Shown: piece by piece, positions 1 through 7,848 of the stretch
Numbering within the stretch: the first letter of the stretch is position 1
Layout of the letters: each line of letters starts with the position of its first letter
Origin: Arthrobacter sp. OAP107
Lineage (GTDB): Bacteria; Actinomycetota; Actinomycetes; Actinomycetales; Micrococcaceae
Direction of reading: 5' to 3'
DNA length: 64,000 bases
Assembly: GCF_040546765.1 (NCBI RefSeq)
Contig: NZ_JBEPOK010000001.1
Span: 1,426,001 to 1,490,000 of the forward strand
Notes under the pieces: model-generated
What the model saw: the letters and a program-made list of their open reading frames with translations, nothing else
Told to the model about the DNA's origin: nothing
Database searches by the model: none
Program-made: the position numbers and the translations under genes

Positions 1-1179
1 CTGGCTGCCCTGACGCGCGAGCTGTCCCGGACCGGGAACCCCTCGTCCCTGCACGGCTCCGGCCGCCGGGCGAGGCGTTCCGTGGAGGATGCGCGGGAAA
101 CCCTTGCCGCTGCGGCAGGCGCCCATCCCTCGGAGGTCATCTTCACCTCGGGCGGCACAGAAGCGGACAACCTGGCCGTCAAGGGCCTGTATTGGTCCCG
201 GCAGGCTGAAGACCCGCGCCGGCGCCGGATCCTGTGCTCCGCCGTCGAGCACCACGCCGTCATGGACACCGTTGAGTGGCTGGAACGCCACGAAGGGGCG
301 GAGGTTGCGTGGCTGCCCGTCCACCATGACGGCGTGCTGGACCTGGAAGCGCTGCAGACGGAACTGCAGCGTGAGCCCGAATCCATTGCCCTGGTGACGG
401 TCATGTGGGCCAACAACGAGGTGGGGAGCATCCAGCCCGTCCGCCGCGTCGTGGAGCTGGCGCACGACGCCGGGGTCCCGGTGCATTCGGACGCGGTGCA
501 GGCATTCGGTTCCCTCCCCGTGGATTTCCGCGACTCCGGGCTGGACGCCATGTCCATCTCAGGCCACAAGATCGGCGGTCCGGTGGGCGTCGGGGCGCTC
601 ATTCTGGGGAGGTCGGTGAAGCTCACGCCGGTACAGCACGGTGGCGGCCAGGAGCGTGACGTCCGCTCGGGAACGCTCGACACCGCATCCATCGCGGCCT
701 TTGCCGCCGCAGCTGACACCGCGGCAAAGAACCTCGACGCCGAAGCTGCGCGGATTTCCCGGCTGCGCGACCGGCTGATCGCGGGGGTCCGCAATACGGT
801 TCCGGCGGCGGTGCTGCGCGGTCCGGAGGGGGACGGGCGCCTGCCCGGAAATGCCCACTTCACGTTCCCCGGCTGCGAAGGCGACTCCCTGCTGTTCCTC
901 CTGGACCTCGCCGGCGTCGAATCATCGACCGGCTCGGCGTGTACGGCAGGCGTTCCGCGTCCGTCACACGTCCTCCTGGCCATGGGCCTGGACGAGGAGA
1001 CGGCACGCGGGGCACAGCGCTTCACCCTGGGGCATCCTTCGACCGAAGCGGACGTGGACGCCCTCCTTGCCGCCCTGCCCGGCGCTTATGCCCGGGCGCG
1101 GCAGGCCGGAATGGCCGGACACGAATCCTCCATTCAGACGGCTGCCACCGTTGCCCGTCAGGGTTCGGGCATCAGCTGA
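1..1179 (+). CDS. Cysteine desulfurase (NifS/IscS family), 5'-truncated by window edge
   Basis: PLP-dependent enzyme that takes sulfur from cysteine to an active-site persulfide for Fe-S clusters and tRNA thiolation. The frame is open from base 1 and already reads a typical NifS N-terminal stretch (NPSSLHGSGRRARR), so the true start lies upstream of the window. Visible motifs are FTSGGTEADN, the HSDAVQAFG region, the PLP lysine in SGHKIGGP (codon 568-570) and the mobile-loop catalytic cysteine in STGSACTAG (codon 940-942). The next forward gene is mnmA, the tRNA 2-thiolase that receives sulfur from such enzymes. In Mycobacterium tuberculosis iscS and trmU are also neighbours. The 3' end overlaps the convergent reductase gene by 22 bp. 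Confidence 0.95.
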   Translation: MAALTRELSRTGNPSSLHGSGRRARRSVEDARETLAAAAGAHPSEVIFTSGGTEADNLAVKGLYWSRQAEDPRRRRILCSAVEHHAVMDTVEWLERHEGAEVAWLPVHHDGVLDLEALQTELQREPESIALVTVMWANNEVGSIQPVRRVVELAHDAGVPVHSDAVQAFGSLPVDFRDSGLDAMSISGHKIGGPVGVGALILGRSVKLTPVQHGGGQERDVRSGTLDTASIAAFAAAADTAAKNLDAEAARISRLRDRLIAGVRNTVPAAVLRGPEGDGRLPGNAHFTFPGCEGDSLLFLLDLAGVESSTGSACTAGVPRPSHVLLAMGLDEETARGAQRFTLGHPSTEADVDALLAALPGAYARARQAGMAGHESSIQTAATVARQGSGIS

Positions 1180-2411
1180 TCGAACGTCACGTTCCCGTCA
1201 GCCAGCCGCTCGGCAGGGACCTCGACGCGGGCGGTGATGAGCGCCTTGATGGTCTTTTGGGCACTCGGCTTGACGGACCTCGGCCAGTTGACGTTCATGC
1301 CGGCCACCACCCGGCCGTCCTGCTGCCAGAACGCCACGAACTCCTTGCGTTCCAGTGAACCGCGGATGACCGGGGCCGCTTTTGCCGCCAGGGACGGGAA
1401 GCCCGAGTACTCCATGCTGACGTCGAACTGGTCGGTGTAGAAGTAGGGAACCATGTCCAGGGCAACGTCCTGGCCAAGCATGGCCTTGGCCGCCACCTTG
1501 CCGCCGTTGAGTGCGTTGGACCAGTGTTCGCTGCGGTGGTGCTCGCCCGTGAACGGATGCATCGCATTGGCGGCGTCGCCGGCCGCAAAGATATCCGGCG
1601 CGCTGGTGCGCAGCGAAGCGTCGGTGAGGATCCCGTTGCGGATCTCCAGCCCGGCCGCGGAGGCAAGTGAAGTTTCCGGAACCACCCCCACAGCGATGAC
1701 CACGATGTCCGCCGGCAGGAGCTCACCGGCGTCGGTCACCACACCGGTCACCTTCCCGTTGTGTCCGGTGATCTCCTTGGCTGAGGCGGGAAGCCGGAAA
1801 TGGACTCCGTTCTCCTCGTGGAGGGTGCGGAAGAAGCTGCCGAGTTCCGGCCCGATCGCCGCAGCGAGCGGGATATCCTCAAGCCCGAGCAGCGTGACCT
1901 GGTTGCCGTAAGTGCTTGCCGCTGCAGCCAGTTCCATCCCGATCCAGCCGGAGCCGATGAGCACGACGTTCCGGCCGCCGGATGCGAGCTGCTCCCGCAG
2001 GCGCCGGCTGTCATCGATCGTGCGGAACGTGGTGACGCCGTCCAGTTCGGCGCCGGTCAGCGGCAGCGTCCGGGGCGTGGCGCCGGGCGCCAGCAGGAGT
2101 GCCCCGTACCCCTGGACCGTCCCGTCCGCGAAGCGGACGGTATGTGCCGCCGGATCGACTGACGCCACCGGGCTGCCCAGCCGGAGGCTGACATTGTTGT
2201 CGGCGTACCAGCTCTCCGGCACAACCTCGACGGCGTCCTCCGCGGCCTTGCCGAGCAGGTACTCCTTGGACAGCGGCGGCCGGAGATAGGGAGGGTGCGG
2301 TTCGGTCCCCGCGATGGTGATGTTCCCGGCATACCCTTCGGCGCGCAGGGTGCGGGCCGCCGTCGCTCCGGCCAGCCCGGCGCCGGCGATGACAATGCTT
2401 TCAGGGGTCAT
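1158..2411 (-). CDS. FAD/NAD(P)-dependent oxidoreductase, ferredoxin-reductase-like
   Basis: A 417-residue flavoprotein of the pyridine nucleotide-disulfide/rubredoxin reductase type. The FAD Rossmann motif GAGLAG is at residues 10-15. A second NAD-binding motif (IGSGWIGMELA) is mid-protein and the FAD-contacting IFAAGDAANA lies in the C-terminal third, followed by a reductase C-terminal dimerisation domain. It probably moves electrons from NAD(P)H to a ferredoxin or similar carrier, but no ferredoxin or oxygenase gene is adjacent, so the partner is unknown. I chose the ATG at 2411 because it directly precedes the FAD motif; an upstream in-frame start at 2498 would add 29 atypical residues. 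It sits on the opposite strand between a cysteine desulfurase and mnmA, overlapping the former tail to tail. Confidence 0.9.
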   Translation of the reverse strand: MTPESIVIAGAGLAGATAARTLRAEGYAGNITIAGTEPHPPYLRPPLSKEYLLGKAAEDAVEVVPESWYADNNVSLRLGSPVASVDPAAHTVRFADGTVQGYGALLLAPGATPRTLPLTGAELDGVTTFRTIDDSRRLREQLASGGRNVVLIGSGWIGMELAAAASTYGNQVTLLGLEDIPLAAAIGPELGSFFRTLHEENGVHFRLPASAKEITGHNGKVTGVVTDAGELLPADIVVIAVGVVPETSLASAAGLEIRNGILTDASLRTSAPDIFAAGDAANAMHPFTGEHHRSEHWSNALNGGKVAAKAMLGQDVALDMVPYFYTDQFDVSMEYSGFPSLAAKAAPVIRGSLERKEFVAFWQQDGRVVAGMNVNWPRSVKPSAQKTIKALITARVEVPAERLADGNVTFDQLMPEP

Positions 2412-2528
2412 GGCGCTACTCGATTCGCACGGCAGGCTGCGGGCCTGCTTTCTAAAAACGGTACTCGTGACTTTAGAAGGGCGGGATGAGCCCGTCAAGG
2501 AAATTTATGCCCTGATTCCGCCGGGCAG

Positions 2529-2534
2529 TAGAAT
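2529..2534 (+). promoter_or_regulatory. Candidate -10 box for mnmA
   Basis: TAGAAT matches the TANNNT/TATAAT -10 consensus and lies 47 bp before the mnmA ATG, predicting a roughly 40-nt leader. I see no good -35 hexamer at 17-18 bp, so this is a weak call. Confidence 0.35.
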
Positions 2535-2581
2535 GGTTCGGCAACCCGTGCGTCATGGGGCCAATCCAACAGAAAGCCATA

Positions 2582-3721
2582 ATGCGAGTTCTAGCAGCCA
2601 TGAGCGGCGGCGTTGACTCCGCCGTTGCAGCCGCCCGCGCCGTCGAGGCGGGGCACGACGTCGTCGGCGTTCACCTCGCGCTGTCGAGGATGCCGGGCAC
2701 CCTGCGTACCGGCAGCAGGGGCTGCTGCACGATTGAAGATTCACGCGACGCCTGGCGGGCCTGCGACGTCCTGGGGATTCCCTACTACGTGTGGGATTTC
2801 TCGGAGCGGTTCAAGGAGGATGTGGTCCAGGACTTCATCGATGAGTACGCCGCCGGGCGTACGCCCAACCCCTGCATGCGCTGCAATGAGCGCATCAAGT
2901 TTGCCGCCCTGCTCGAAAAGGCGATCGCCCTCGGGTTCGATGCCGTCTGCACTGGCCATTACGCCAAGGTCATCGAGGACGCCGACGGAAACCGCGAGCT
3001 GCACCGCGCCGCCGACTGGGCCAAGGACCAGAGCTACGTCCTGGGTGTGCTTACCCATGAGCAGCTGAAGCACTCCATGTTCCCGCTGGCGGACACCCCC
3101 TCGAAGGCGGAGGTGCGTGCGGAGGCCGAACGGCGCGGGCTGTCCGTGGCCAACAAGCCGGACAGCCATGACATCTGCTTCATCCCGGACGGTGACACCG
3201 CCGGATGGCTCGCGGAAAAGATCGACATGACCACGGGCGACATTGTGGATGAAACGGGCGCCAAAGTGGGGGAACATGCCGGCGCGAACGCGTTCACGGT
3301 TGGTCAGCGGCGGGGCCTGAAGCTCGGCCGGCCGGCGGCCGACGGCAAGCCGCGGTTCGTGCTGGAGATCCGGCCGAAGGAAAACAAGGTGGTGGTAGGG
3401 CCCGAAGCCCTGCTGGCCATCGACGAGATCCGCGGCATCAAGGTTTCCTGGGCGGGCCTGCCCATTAGCGAGGTTGGCTCCGGTGCCGACTTTGACTGCC
3501 ATGCCCAAGTGCGCGCGCACGGGGACCCCGTTCCTGCCGTTGCGCGAATCGAGTGGGTTGCCGACGACTCCGGAATCGAGCGCGACAGCCTTGTGGTGAT
3601 CCTGACGGATCCCCTGCGCGGTGTCTCGCCGGGCCAGACCGTGGTCCTGTACCAGGGCAGCAGGGTCCTGGGCCAAGCGACCATCGACGCTGCCCGATCC
3701 CTGCAGCGGGCGCAACTTTGA
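2582..3721 (+). CDS. mnmA: tRNA-specific 2-thiouridylase MnmA
   Basis: ATP-dependent enzyme that installs 2-thiouridine at wobble position 34 of Lys/Glu/Gln tRNAs in the cytoplasm, using persulfide sulfur relayed from a cysteine desulfurase. The protein has 379 residues, near the usual MnmA length. The N-terminal PP-loop is SGGVDS (residues 8-13). The catalytic cysteine pair is Cys98 in NPCMRC and Cys199 in HDICFIPDG; the C-terminal beta-barrel domain follows, with VGQRRGL. I chose the ATG at 2582 because MRVLAAMSGGVDS is the canonical N-terminus and an AGAAAG element precedes it; an ATG at 2555 would add nine residues. It is followed by a strong rho-independent terminator. Confidence 0.96.
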   Translation: MRVLAAMSGGVDSAVAAARAVEAGHDVVGVHLALSRMPGTLRTGSRGCCTIEDSRDAWRACDVLGIPYYVWDFSERFKEDVVQDFIDEYAAGRTPNPCMRCNERIKFAALLEKAIALGFDAVCTGHYAKVIEDADGNRELHRAADWAKDQSYVLGVLTHEQLKHSMFPLADTPSKAEVRAEAERRGLSVANKPDSHDICFIPDGDTAGWLAEKIDMTTGDIVDETGAKVGEHAGANAFTVGQRRGLKLGRPAADGKPRFVLEIRPKENKVVVGPEALLAIDEIRGIKVSWAGLPISEVGSGADFDCHAQVRAHGDPVPAVARIEWVADDSGIERDSLVVILTDPLRGVSPGQTVVLYQGSRVLGQATIDAARSLQRAQL

Positions 3722-3746
3722 CCATGCTCCGGATTCCGGAATGAGG

Positions 3747-3779
3747 ACGGCCGGCGGATTTGTTCCGCCGGCCGTTTTT
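3747..3779 (+). terminator. Rho-independent terminator after mnmA
   Basis: A perfect 12-bp stem (3747-3758 with 3764-3775) with a 5-nt loop is followed directly by five T residues. It ends the mnmA transcript and insulates the ABC importer downstream. Confidence 0.9.
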
Positions 3780-3840
3780 GTTGCCATTTCCGGGTTTCCG
3801 ACCGTTCGGTCAGCGGAATGGAAATCCTTCTGGTAAATTT

Positions 3841-3856
3841 TGTGTCTCAACTCACA
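3841..3856. promoter_or_regulatory. CRP-like operator upstream of peptide importer
   Basis: TGTGT-N6-TCACA matches 9 of 10 positions of the CRP/GlxR half-site consensus TGTGA-N6-TCACA. It lies about 115 bp upstream of the binding-protein start in an otherwise gene-free stretch. A second short inverted repeat, GACCG-TT-CGGTC at 3798-3809, is also present here and resembles TetR-type operators. Confidence 0.45.
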
Positions 3857-3970
3857 CGATGCAATGTTTCACCGGACAACCTTCTGGTTGAATCAGAGGC
3901 ATCAGCGGGCTGCCCGCACACGAGTCGGATCGGGCACCCCGCGCGTACTCAACGAACAGAAAGTTCACAG

Positions 3971-5605
3971 ATGGCAAAGAATCAGAGGGCCTTGCGGAGC
4001 GCTATCGCGCTGGCAGGCGTTTCCGCTTTCGCACTCACAGCCTGCACCGGACCGTCCGGAGGCGGCGGCACGTCCACCGGCGGCGCCGGCGGGGGCACCA
4101 TCACCTACGGCACCACGGACAAAGTTGTCACCCTGGACCCGGCCGGATCCTACGACGCCGGCTCGTTCATGGTGATGAACCAGATCTATCCGTTCCTCAT
4201 GAACTCCAAGCCGGGCAGCGCCGACGCTGTGCCGGACATCGCCGAATCGGCGTCGTTCACCACCCCCACTGAGTACACCGTCAAGCTCAAGCCCGGACTC
4301 AAGTTCGCCAACGGCCACGCGCTGACCTCCTCCGACGTGAAGTTCTCGATCGACCGCGTGGTTAAGATCGCCGACCCCAACGGCCCGGCCGCCCTGCTGT
4401 CGAACCTGAAGTCCGTGGCAGCCAAGGACGACTCAACCGTGGTCTTCACCCTCAAAGCCGGCAACGACCAGGTCTTCCCCGGCGTCCTGGCCGCCAACTC
4501 CGGACCGATCGTCGACGAGGAGGTCTTCCCGGCGGACAAGGTCCTCAGCGACGACGAAATCGTCAAGGGCAAGCCGTTTGCCGGGCCGTACACCATCGAG
4601 AGCTACAAGAAGAACGAGCTCGTCAGCCTCAAGGCAAACCCCGACTACCAGGGGCTCCTGGGCAAGCCCGCCAACGACGGCGCCACCATCAAGTACTACG
4701 CCGACTCCAACAACCTGAAGCTGGACGTCCAGCAGGGCAACATCGACGTCGCCGGCCGCAGCCTGACGGCCACCGACGCCGCTGACCTTGAAAAGGACTC
4801 GAAGGTCAAGGTGCACAAGGGCCCCGGCGGCGAACTTCGCTACATCGTCTTCAACTTTGACACCATGCCGTTCGGTGCCAAAACCGCCGACGCCGATGCC
4901 AAGAAGGCGCTCGCCGTACGCCAGGCGATGGCGGACATCGTGGACCGCGAGGCCATCGCCACGCAGGTCTACAAGGGCACCTACCTGCCCGCTTACTCCG
5001 TTGTTCCGGACGGTTTCAACGGAGCCATCCAGCCGCTCAAGGAAATGTACGGCGACGGCAACGGCAAGCCCAGCCTGGACAAGGCCAAGAAGGCCTTGGC
5101 TGACGCCGGCGTCACCGGCACCGTCAACATTAAGCTGCAGTACAACCCCGACCACTACGGCAAGTCCTCAGGCGACGAGTACGCCATGATCAAGGAACAG
5201 CTGGAAAAGTCGGGCCTGTTCAAGGTTGACCTCCAGTCCACCGAATGGGTCACCTATTCCAAGGCCCGGACGGCCGATGCCTACCCGGTCTACCAGCTCG
5301 GCTGGTTCCCGGACTATTCCGACGCCGACAACTACCTCACGCCGTTCTTCGTCCCCGGCAACTTCCTGAAGAACCACTACGAGAACTCCGCCGTCACCGA
5401 GCTGGTCACCAAGCAGCTCACCACTGTGGACAAGGCCGAACGCGAAAAGGTGCTGGGCGAGGCCCAGACAGCCGTCGCCAAGGACCTCTCCACGCTGCCG
5501 CTGCTGCAGGGCGCACAGCTCATGGTGGCGGGGGCAGACGTCAAGGGTGTGGACCAGACCCTGGACGCCTCATTCAAAACCCGCCTCGGAGTGATCTCGA
5601 AGTAG
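3971..5605 (+). CDS. ABC transporter substrate-binding lipoprotein (peptide/nickel family)
   Basis: Extracytoplasmic binding protein, solute-binding family 5, that captures a peptide or similar solute for the permeases encoded next. The ATG at 3971 gives 544 residues beginning with a short basic stretch, a hydrophobic segment and a lipobox LTAC with Cys25, so the protein should be lipid-anchored. A Gly/Ser-rich linker follows and then the family 5 fold, with features such as TLDPAGSYDAGS, KFSIDRV and QLGWFPDYSDADNY. The open frame extends upstream to 3818, but those residues have no signal-peptide character. The substrate cannot be read from sequence; the Asp/Tyr-rich C-terminal region is typical of oligopeptide binders. 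Confidence 0.92.
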   Translation: MAKNQRALRSAIALAGVSAFALTACTGPSGGGGTSTGGAGGGTITYGTTDKVVTLDPAGSYDAGSFMVMNQIYPFLMNSKPGSADAVPDIAESASFTTPTEYTVKLKPGLKFANGHALTSSDVKFSIDRVVKIADPNGPAALLSNLKSVAAKDDSTVVFTLKAGNDQVFPGVLAANSGPIVDEEVFPADKVLSDDEIVKGKPFAGPYTIESYKKNELVSLKANPDYQGLLGKPANDGATIKYYADSNNLKLDVQQGNIDVAGRSLTATDAADLEKDSKVKVHKGPGGELRYIVFNFDTMPFGAKTADADAKKALAVRQAMADIVDREAIATQVYKGTYLPAYSVVPDGFNGAIQPLKEMYGDGNGKPSLDKAKKALADAGVTGTVNIKLQYNPDHYGKSSGDEYAMIKEQLEKSGLFKVDLQSTEWVTYSKARTADAYPVYQLGWFPDYSDADNYLTPFFVPGNFLKNHYENSAVTELVTKQLTTVDKAEREKVLGEAQTAVAKDLSTLPLLQGAQLMVAGADVKGVDQTLDASFKTRLGVISK

Positions 5606-5628
5606 GGCTCCACCCCATCAGGTCCTGA

Positions 5629-5675
5629 CCAGCCAGGAGGCGGGACGCCTTCCTGGCGTTCCGCCTTCCTGCTGG
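5629..5675 (+). promoter_or_regulatory. Long intercistronic stem-loop between binding protein and permease
   Basis: Arms 5629-5649 and 5655-5675 pair over most of 21 positions around a 5-nt loop, with a G-T wobble and small bulges. There is no T-run after it. Such hairpins after a binding-protein gene commonly protect the upstream mRNA or attenuate read-through, giving excess binding protein over permease. That role is inference here. Confidence 0.55.
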
Positions 5676-5732
5676 CCAGTGAACAGCCGATTCCGGGTTC
5701 GCAACGACCCGGAAACACAGAATCAGGCAGTA

Positions 5733-6824
5733 ATGACAACTCTCATTGAGGCGCCGCCAAGCGACGCCGACGGCCTTTTGCCGACAAAGAAAAAGAAGTC
5801 CGGCGGGGGACTGGGCCAATACCTCCTGATCAGGTTCCTCCTGATCTTTCCCACGATCTTCATCCTGGTCACCATGGTGTTCTTCCTCATGCGGATCACC
5901 GGCGATCCCATCACGGCCGCACTGGGCGGCCGGCTGCCCCCGGACCAGCTGCAGGAACGGATCCACGCGGCCGGCTATGACCGCCCGCTTCCCGTGCAGT
6001 ACTTCGAATACCTGGGCCAGCTTGTCACGGGCAATTTCGGCACCACGCTCTCCGACAACCGCAAAGTCACGGAGATGCTGACCACATACGGCTCGGCCAC
6101 GCTTGAACTGACCATCAATGCGCTGATCGTCGCGCTGCTGGTCGGCATTCCGTTCGGGATGATCGCCGCGCACCGCCGCGACCACCTGCCCGACGCCGTG
6201 CTGCGCGTCTTCGCCATCCTCTGCTACGCCACTCCCGTGTTTTTCGCCGGCATGCTGCTAAAGCTGACCTTCGCCGTGTGGCTCGGCTGGCTGCCCGTGG
6301 CGGGCCGGGCCAAGACCTCCAGCGAACTTGCCCTCACCGGGCTGCAGGCGCCAACAGGGATTTATTGGCTCGATGCGCTCAGAAGCGGCAACACGGCCGC
6401 ATTAGGCGACGTGATGGCGCATGCTGTCCTGCCCGCCCTTGCCCTGGGCCTGCTGACGGCCGGCATCTTCCTGCGGCTGGTACGCACCAACGTCATCGGC
6501 ACCCTGGGCCGGGACTACATCGAGGCCGGACGCTCACGGGGCGTCAGCGAATTCCGGCTGGTCACCAAACACGCCTACAAGCCGGCCCTGATCCCCATCA
6601 TCACCGTGATGGGACTGCAGATCGCCGTGATGCTGGGCGGCGCCGTGCTCACCGAGACCACGTTCGAGTGGAAGGGGCTGGGATTCCAGCTGGCCAATTA
6701 CCTGACCGCCCGCGACTTCGTGGCGGTCCAGGGCATCGTGGTGCTCCTCGCCGTCATAGTCGCCGTCACCAACTTCATCGTGGACATCGTGGCCGCGCTG
6801 ATCGATCCCCGTGTGAGGTACTGA
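5733..6824 (+). CDS. ABC transporter permease, DppB/OppB type
   Basis: Inner-membrane subunit of 363 residues. A Lys-rich cytoplasmic N-terminus (KKKKSGGG) leads into a first membrane helix (about residues 30-52, LIRFLLIFPTIFILVTMVFF), then a periplasmic domain and at least five further hydrophobic segments. The cytoplasmic coupling loop reads EAGRSRGVSEFRLVTKHA, the EAA motif that docks with the ATPase, and the C-terminal FEWKGLG element is typical of DppB. The ATG at 5733 is preferred over a GTG at 5679, which lies at the edge of the stem-loop. The gene is followed after one base by the second permease. Confidence 0.92.
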   Translation: MTTLIEAPPSDADGLLPTKKKKSGGGLGQYLLIRFLLIFPTIFILVTMVFFLMRITGDPITAALGGRLPPDQLQERIHAAGYDRPLPVQYFEYLGQLVTGNFGTTLSDNRKVTEMLTTYGSATLELTINALIVALLVGIPFGMIAAHRRDHLPDAVLRVFAILCYATPVFFAGMLLKLTFAVWLGWLPVAGRAKTSSELALTGLQAPTGIYWLDALRSGNTAALGDVMAHAVLPALALGLLTAGIFLRLVRTNVIGTLGRDYIEAGRSRGVSEFRLVTKHAYKPALIPIITVMGLQIAVMLGGAVLTETTFEWKGLGFQLANYLTARDFVAVQGIVVLLAVIVAVTNFIVDIVAALIDPRVRY

Positions 6825-6825
6825 C

Positions 6826-7848
6826 ATGAGCACTGCAACTCCGGTCGAAGCCACCGTGGACCGCAGGGCCCCGCTGTTCAAGCGGCTGCCCGTCATCTCC
6901 CACTTCAACAAGAGCGTCGGACTCCAGCGGGGGATGCTCGTCGCGGGCCTCGGCCTGACCGGCGTCTTCCTCCTGACCGCCATCTTCGCTCCGCTCCTCG
7001 CCCCGTACGGATTCGCGCAGCTCTCCGACGCCGACGGCAGCTTTCCCACGCAGCAGCCTCCCGGCGGAAAGCATCTGCTGGGTACCACCGTTGGAGGCTA
7101 CGATGTCCTGTCCCGGGTCATCTGGGGCTCCCAGACCGCCATCCTCGTGATCGTGGTGGCGGTCGTCCTGTCCATCTTCGCCGGCGTCATCCTCGGCCTG
7201 GTGAGCGGATACCTCGGCGGCTGGCTCGACCGCATCCTCGTGGTGGTGGCGGACGCCATCTACGCGTTCCCGTCCCTGCTGGTGGCCATCGTCATGGCCA
7301 TCGTCATCAGCGGCGGCGAGTCCAGCCTCTTCGGCGGCGTGCTCGCCGCGGCGATCTCCATCACCGTGGTGTTCATTCCGCAGTACTTCCGGGTCATCAG
7401 GGCGGAGACCATCAGGCTCAAGGCGGAACCCTTCGTCGAATCGGCGAAGGTTGTGGGCGCGTCCAGCATCCGCATCATGGGCAGGCATATCTACCGGAAC
7501 GCCACCCGCACGCTGCCGCTGATCTTCACCCTGAATGCCTCCGAAGCGATCCTGACCCTCGCGGGCCTGGGCTTCCTGGGCTTCGGCATCGAGCCGTCAT
7601 CCGCCGCCGAATGGGGTTTCGACCTGAACAAGGCCCTGGCGGACACCACGTCCGGCATCTGGTGGACCGGCGTGTTCCCGGGTCTGGCCATTGTCTGGAC
7701 GGTGCTTGGCCTCACCCTGGTGGGCGAGAGCATCAATGACCTCAACGATCCACGCCTCCGCGGCCGCAAGCGCGCCGGTACGAAGGGCGGACCGGACTCG
7801 ACCCTCGCGGCCCAGGCAGCCATTTCAGCAGATGTGAGAAGCTCATGA
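6826..7848 (+). CDS. ABC transporter permease, DppC/OppC type
   Basis: Second membrane subunit, 340 residues. It shows an N-terminal amphipathic stretch, a first hydrophobic helix near residues 30-55, the family element HLLGTTVGGYDVLSRVIWGSQ in the periplasmic region, and several further helices. The EAA coupling loop is VESAKVVGASSIRIMGRHIYRN. The start ATG follows the dppB-like stop by one base, and a GAGGT ribosome-binding site lies inside the end of that gene. The stop overlaps the ATPase start by 4 bp (ATGA), indicating translational coupling within one operon. Confidence 0.93.
   Translation: MSTATPVEATVDRRAPLFKRLPVISHFNKSVGLQRGMLVAGLGLTGVFLLTAIFAPLLAPYGFAQLSDADGSFPTQQPPGGKHLLGTTVGGYDVLSRVIWGSQTAILVIVVAVVLSIFAGVILGLVSGYLGGWLDRILVVVADAIYAFPSLLVAIVMAIVISGGESSLFGGVLAAAISITVVFIPQYFRVIRAETIRLKAEPFVESAKVVGASSIRIMGRHIYRNATRTLPLIFTLNASEAILTLAGLGFLGFGIEPSSAAEWGFDLNKALADTTSGIWWTGVFPGLAIVWTVLGLTLVGESINDLNDPRLRGRKRAGTKGGPDSTLAAQAAISADVRSS

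Noticed and set aside
1181..1196. Inverted repeat GAACG-TCA-CGTTC resembling a LexA-like site
   Set aside because: It lies inside the 3' coding end of the reductase gene and is not upstream of any gene.
2741..3850. Reverse open frame over mnmA
   Set aside because: It is antisense to a well-supported gene and crosses the mnmA terminator.
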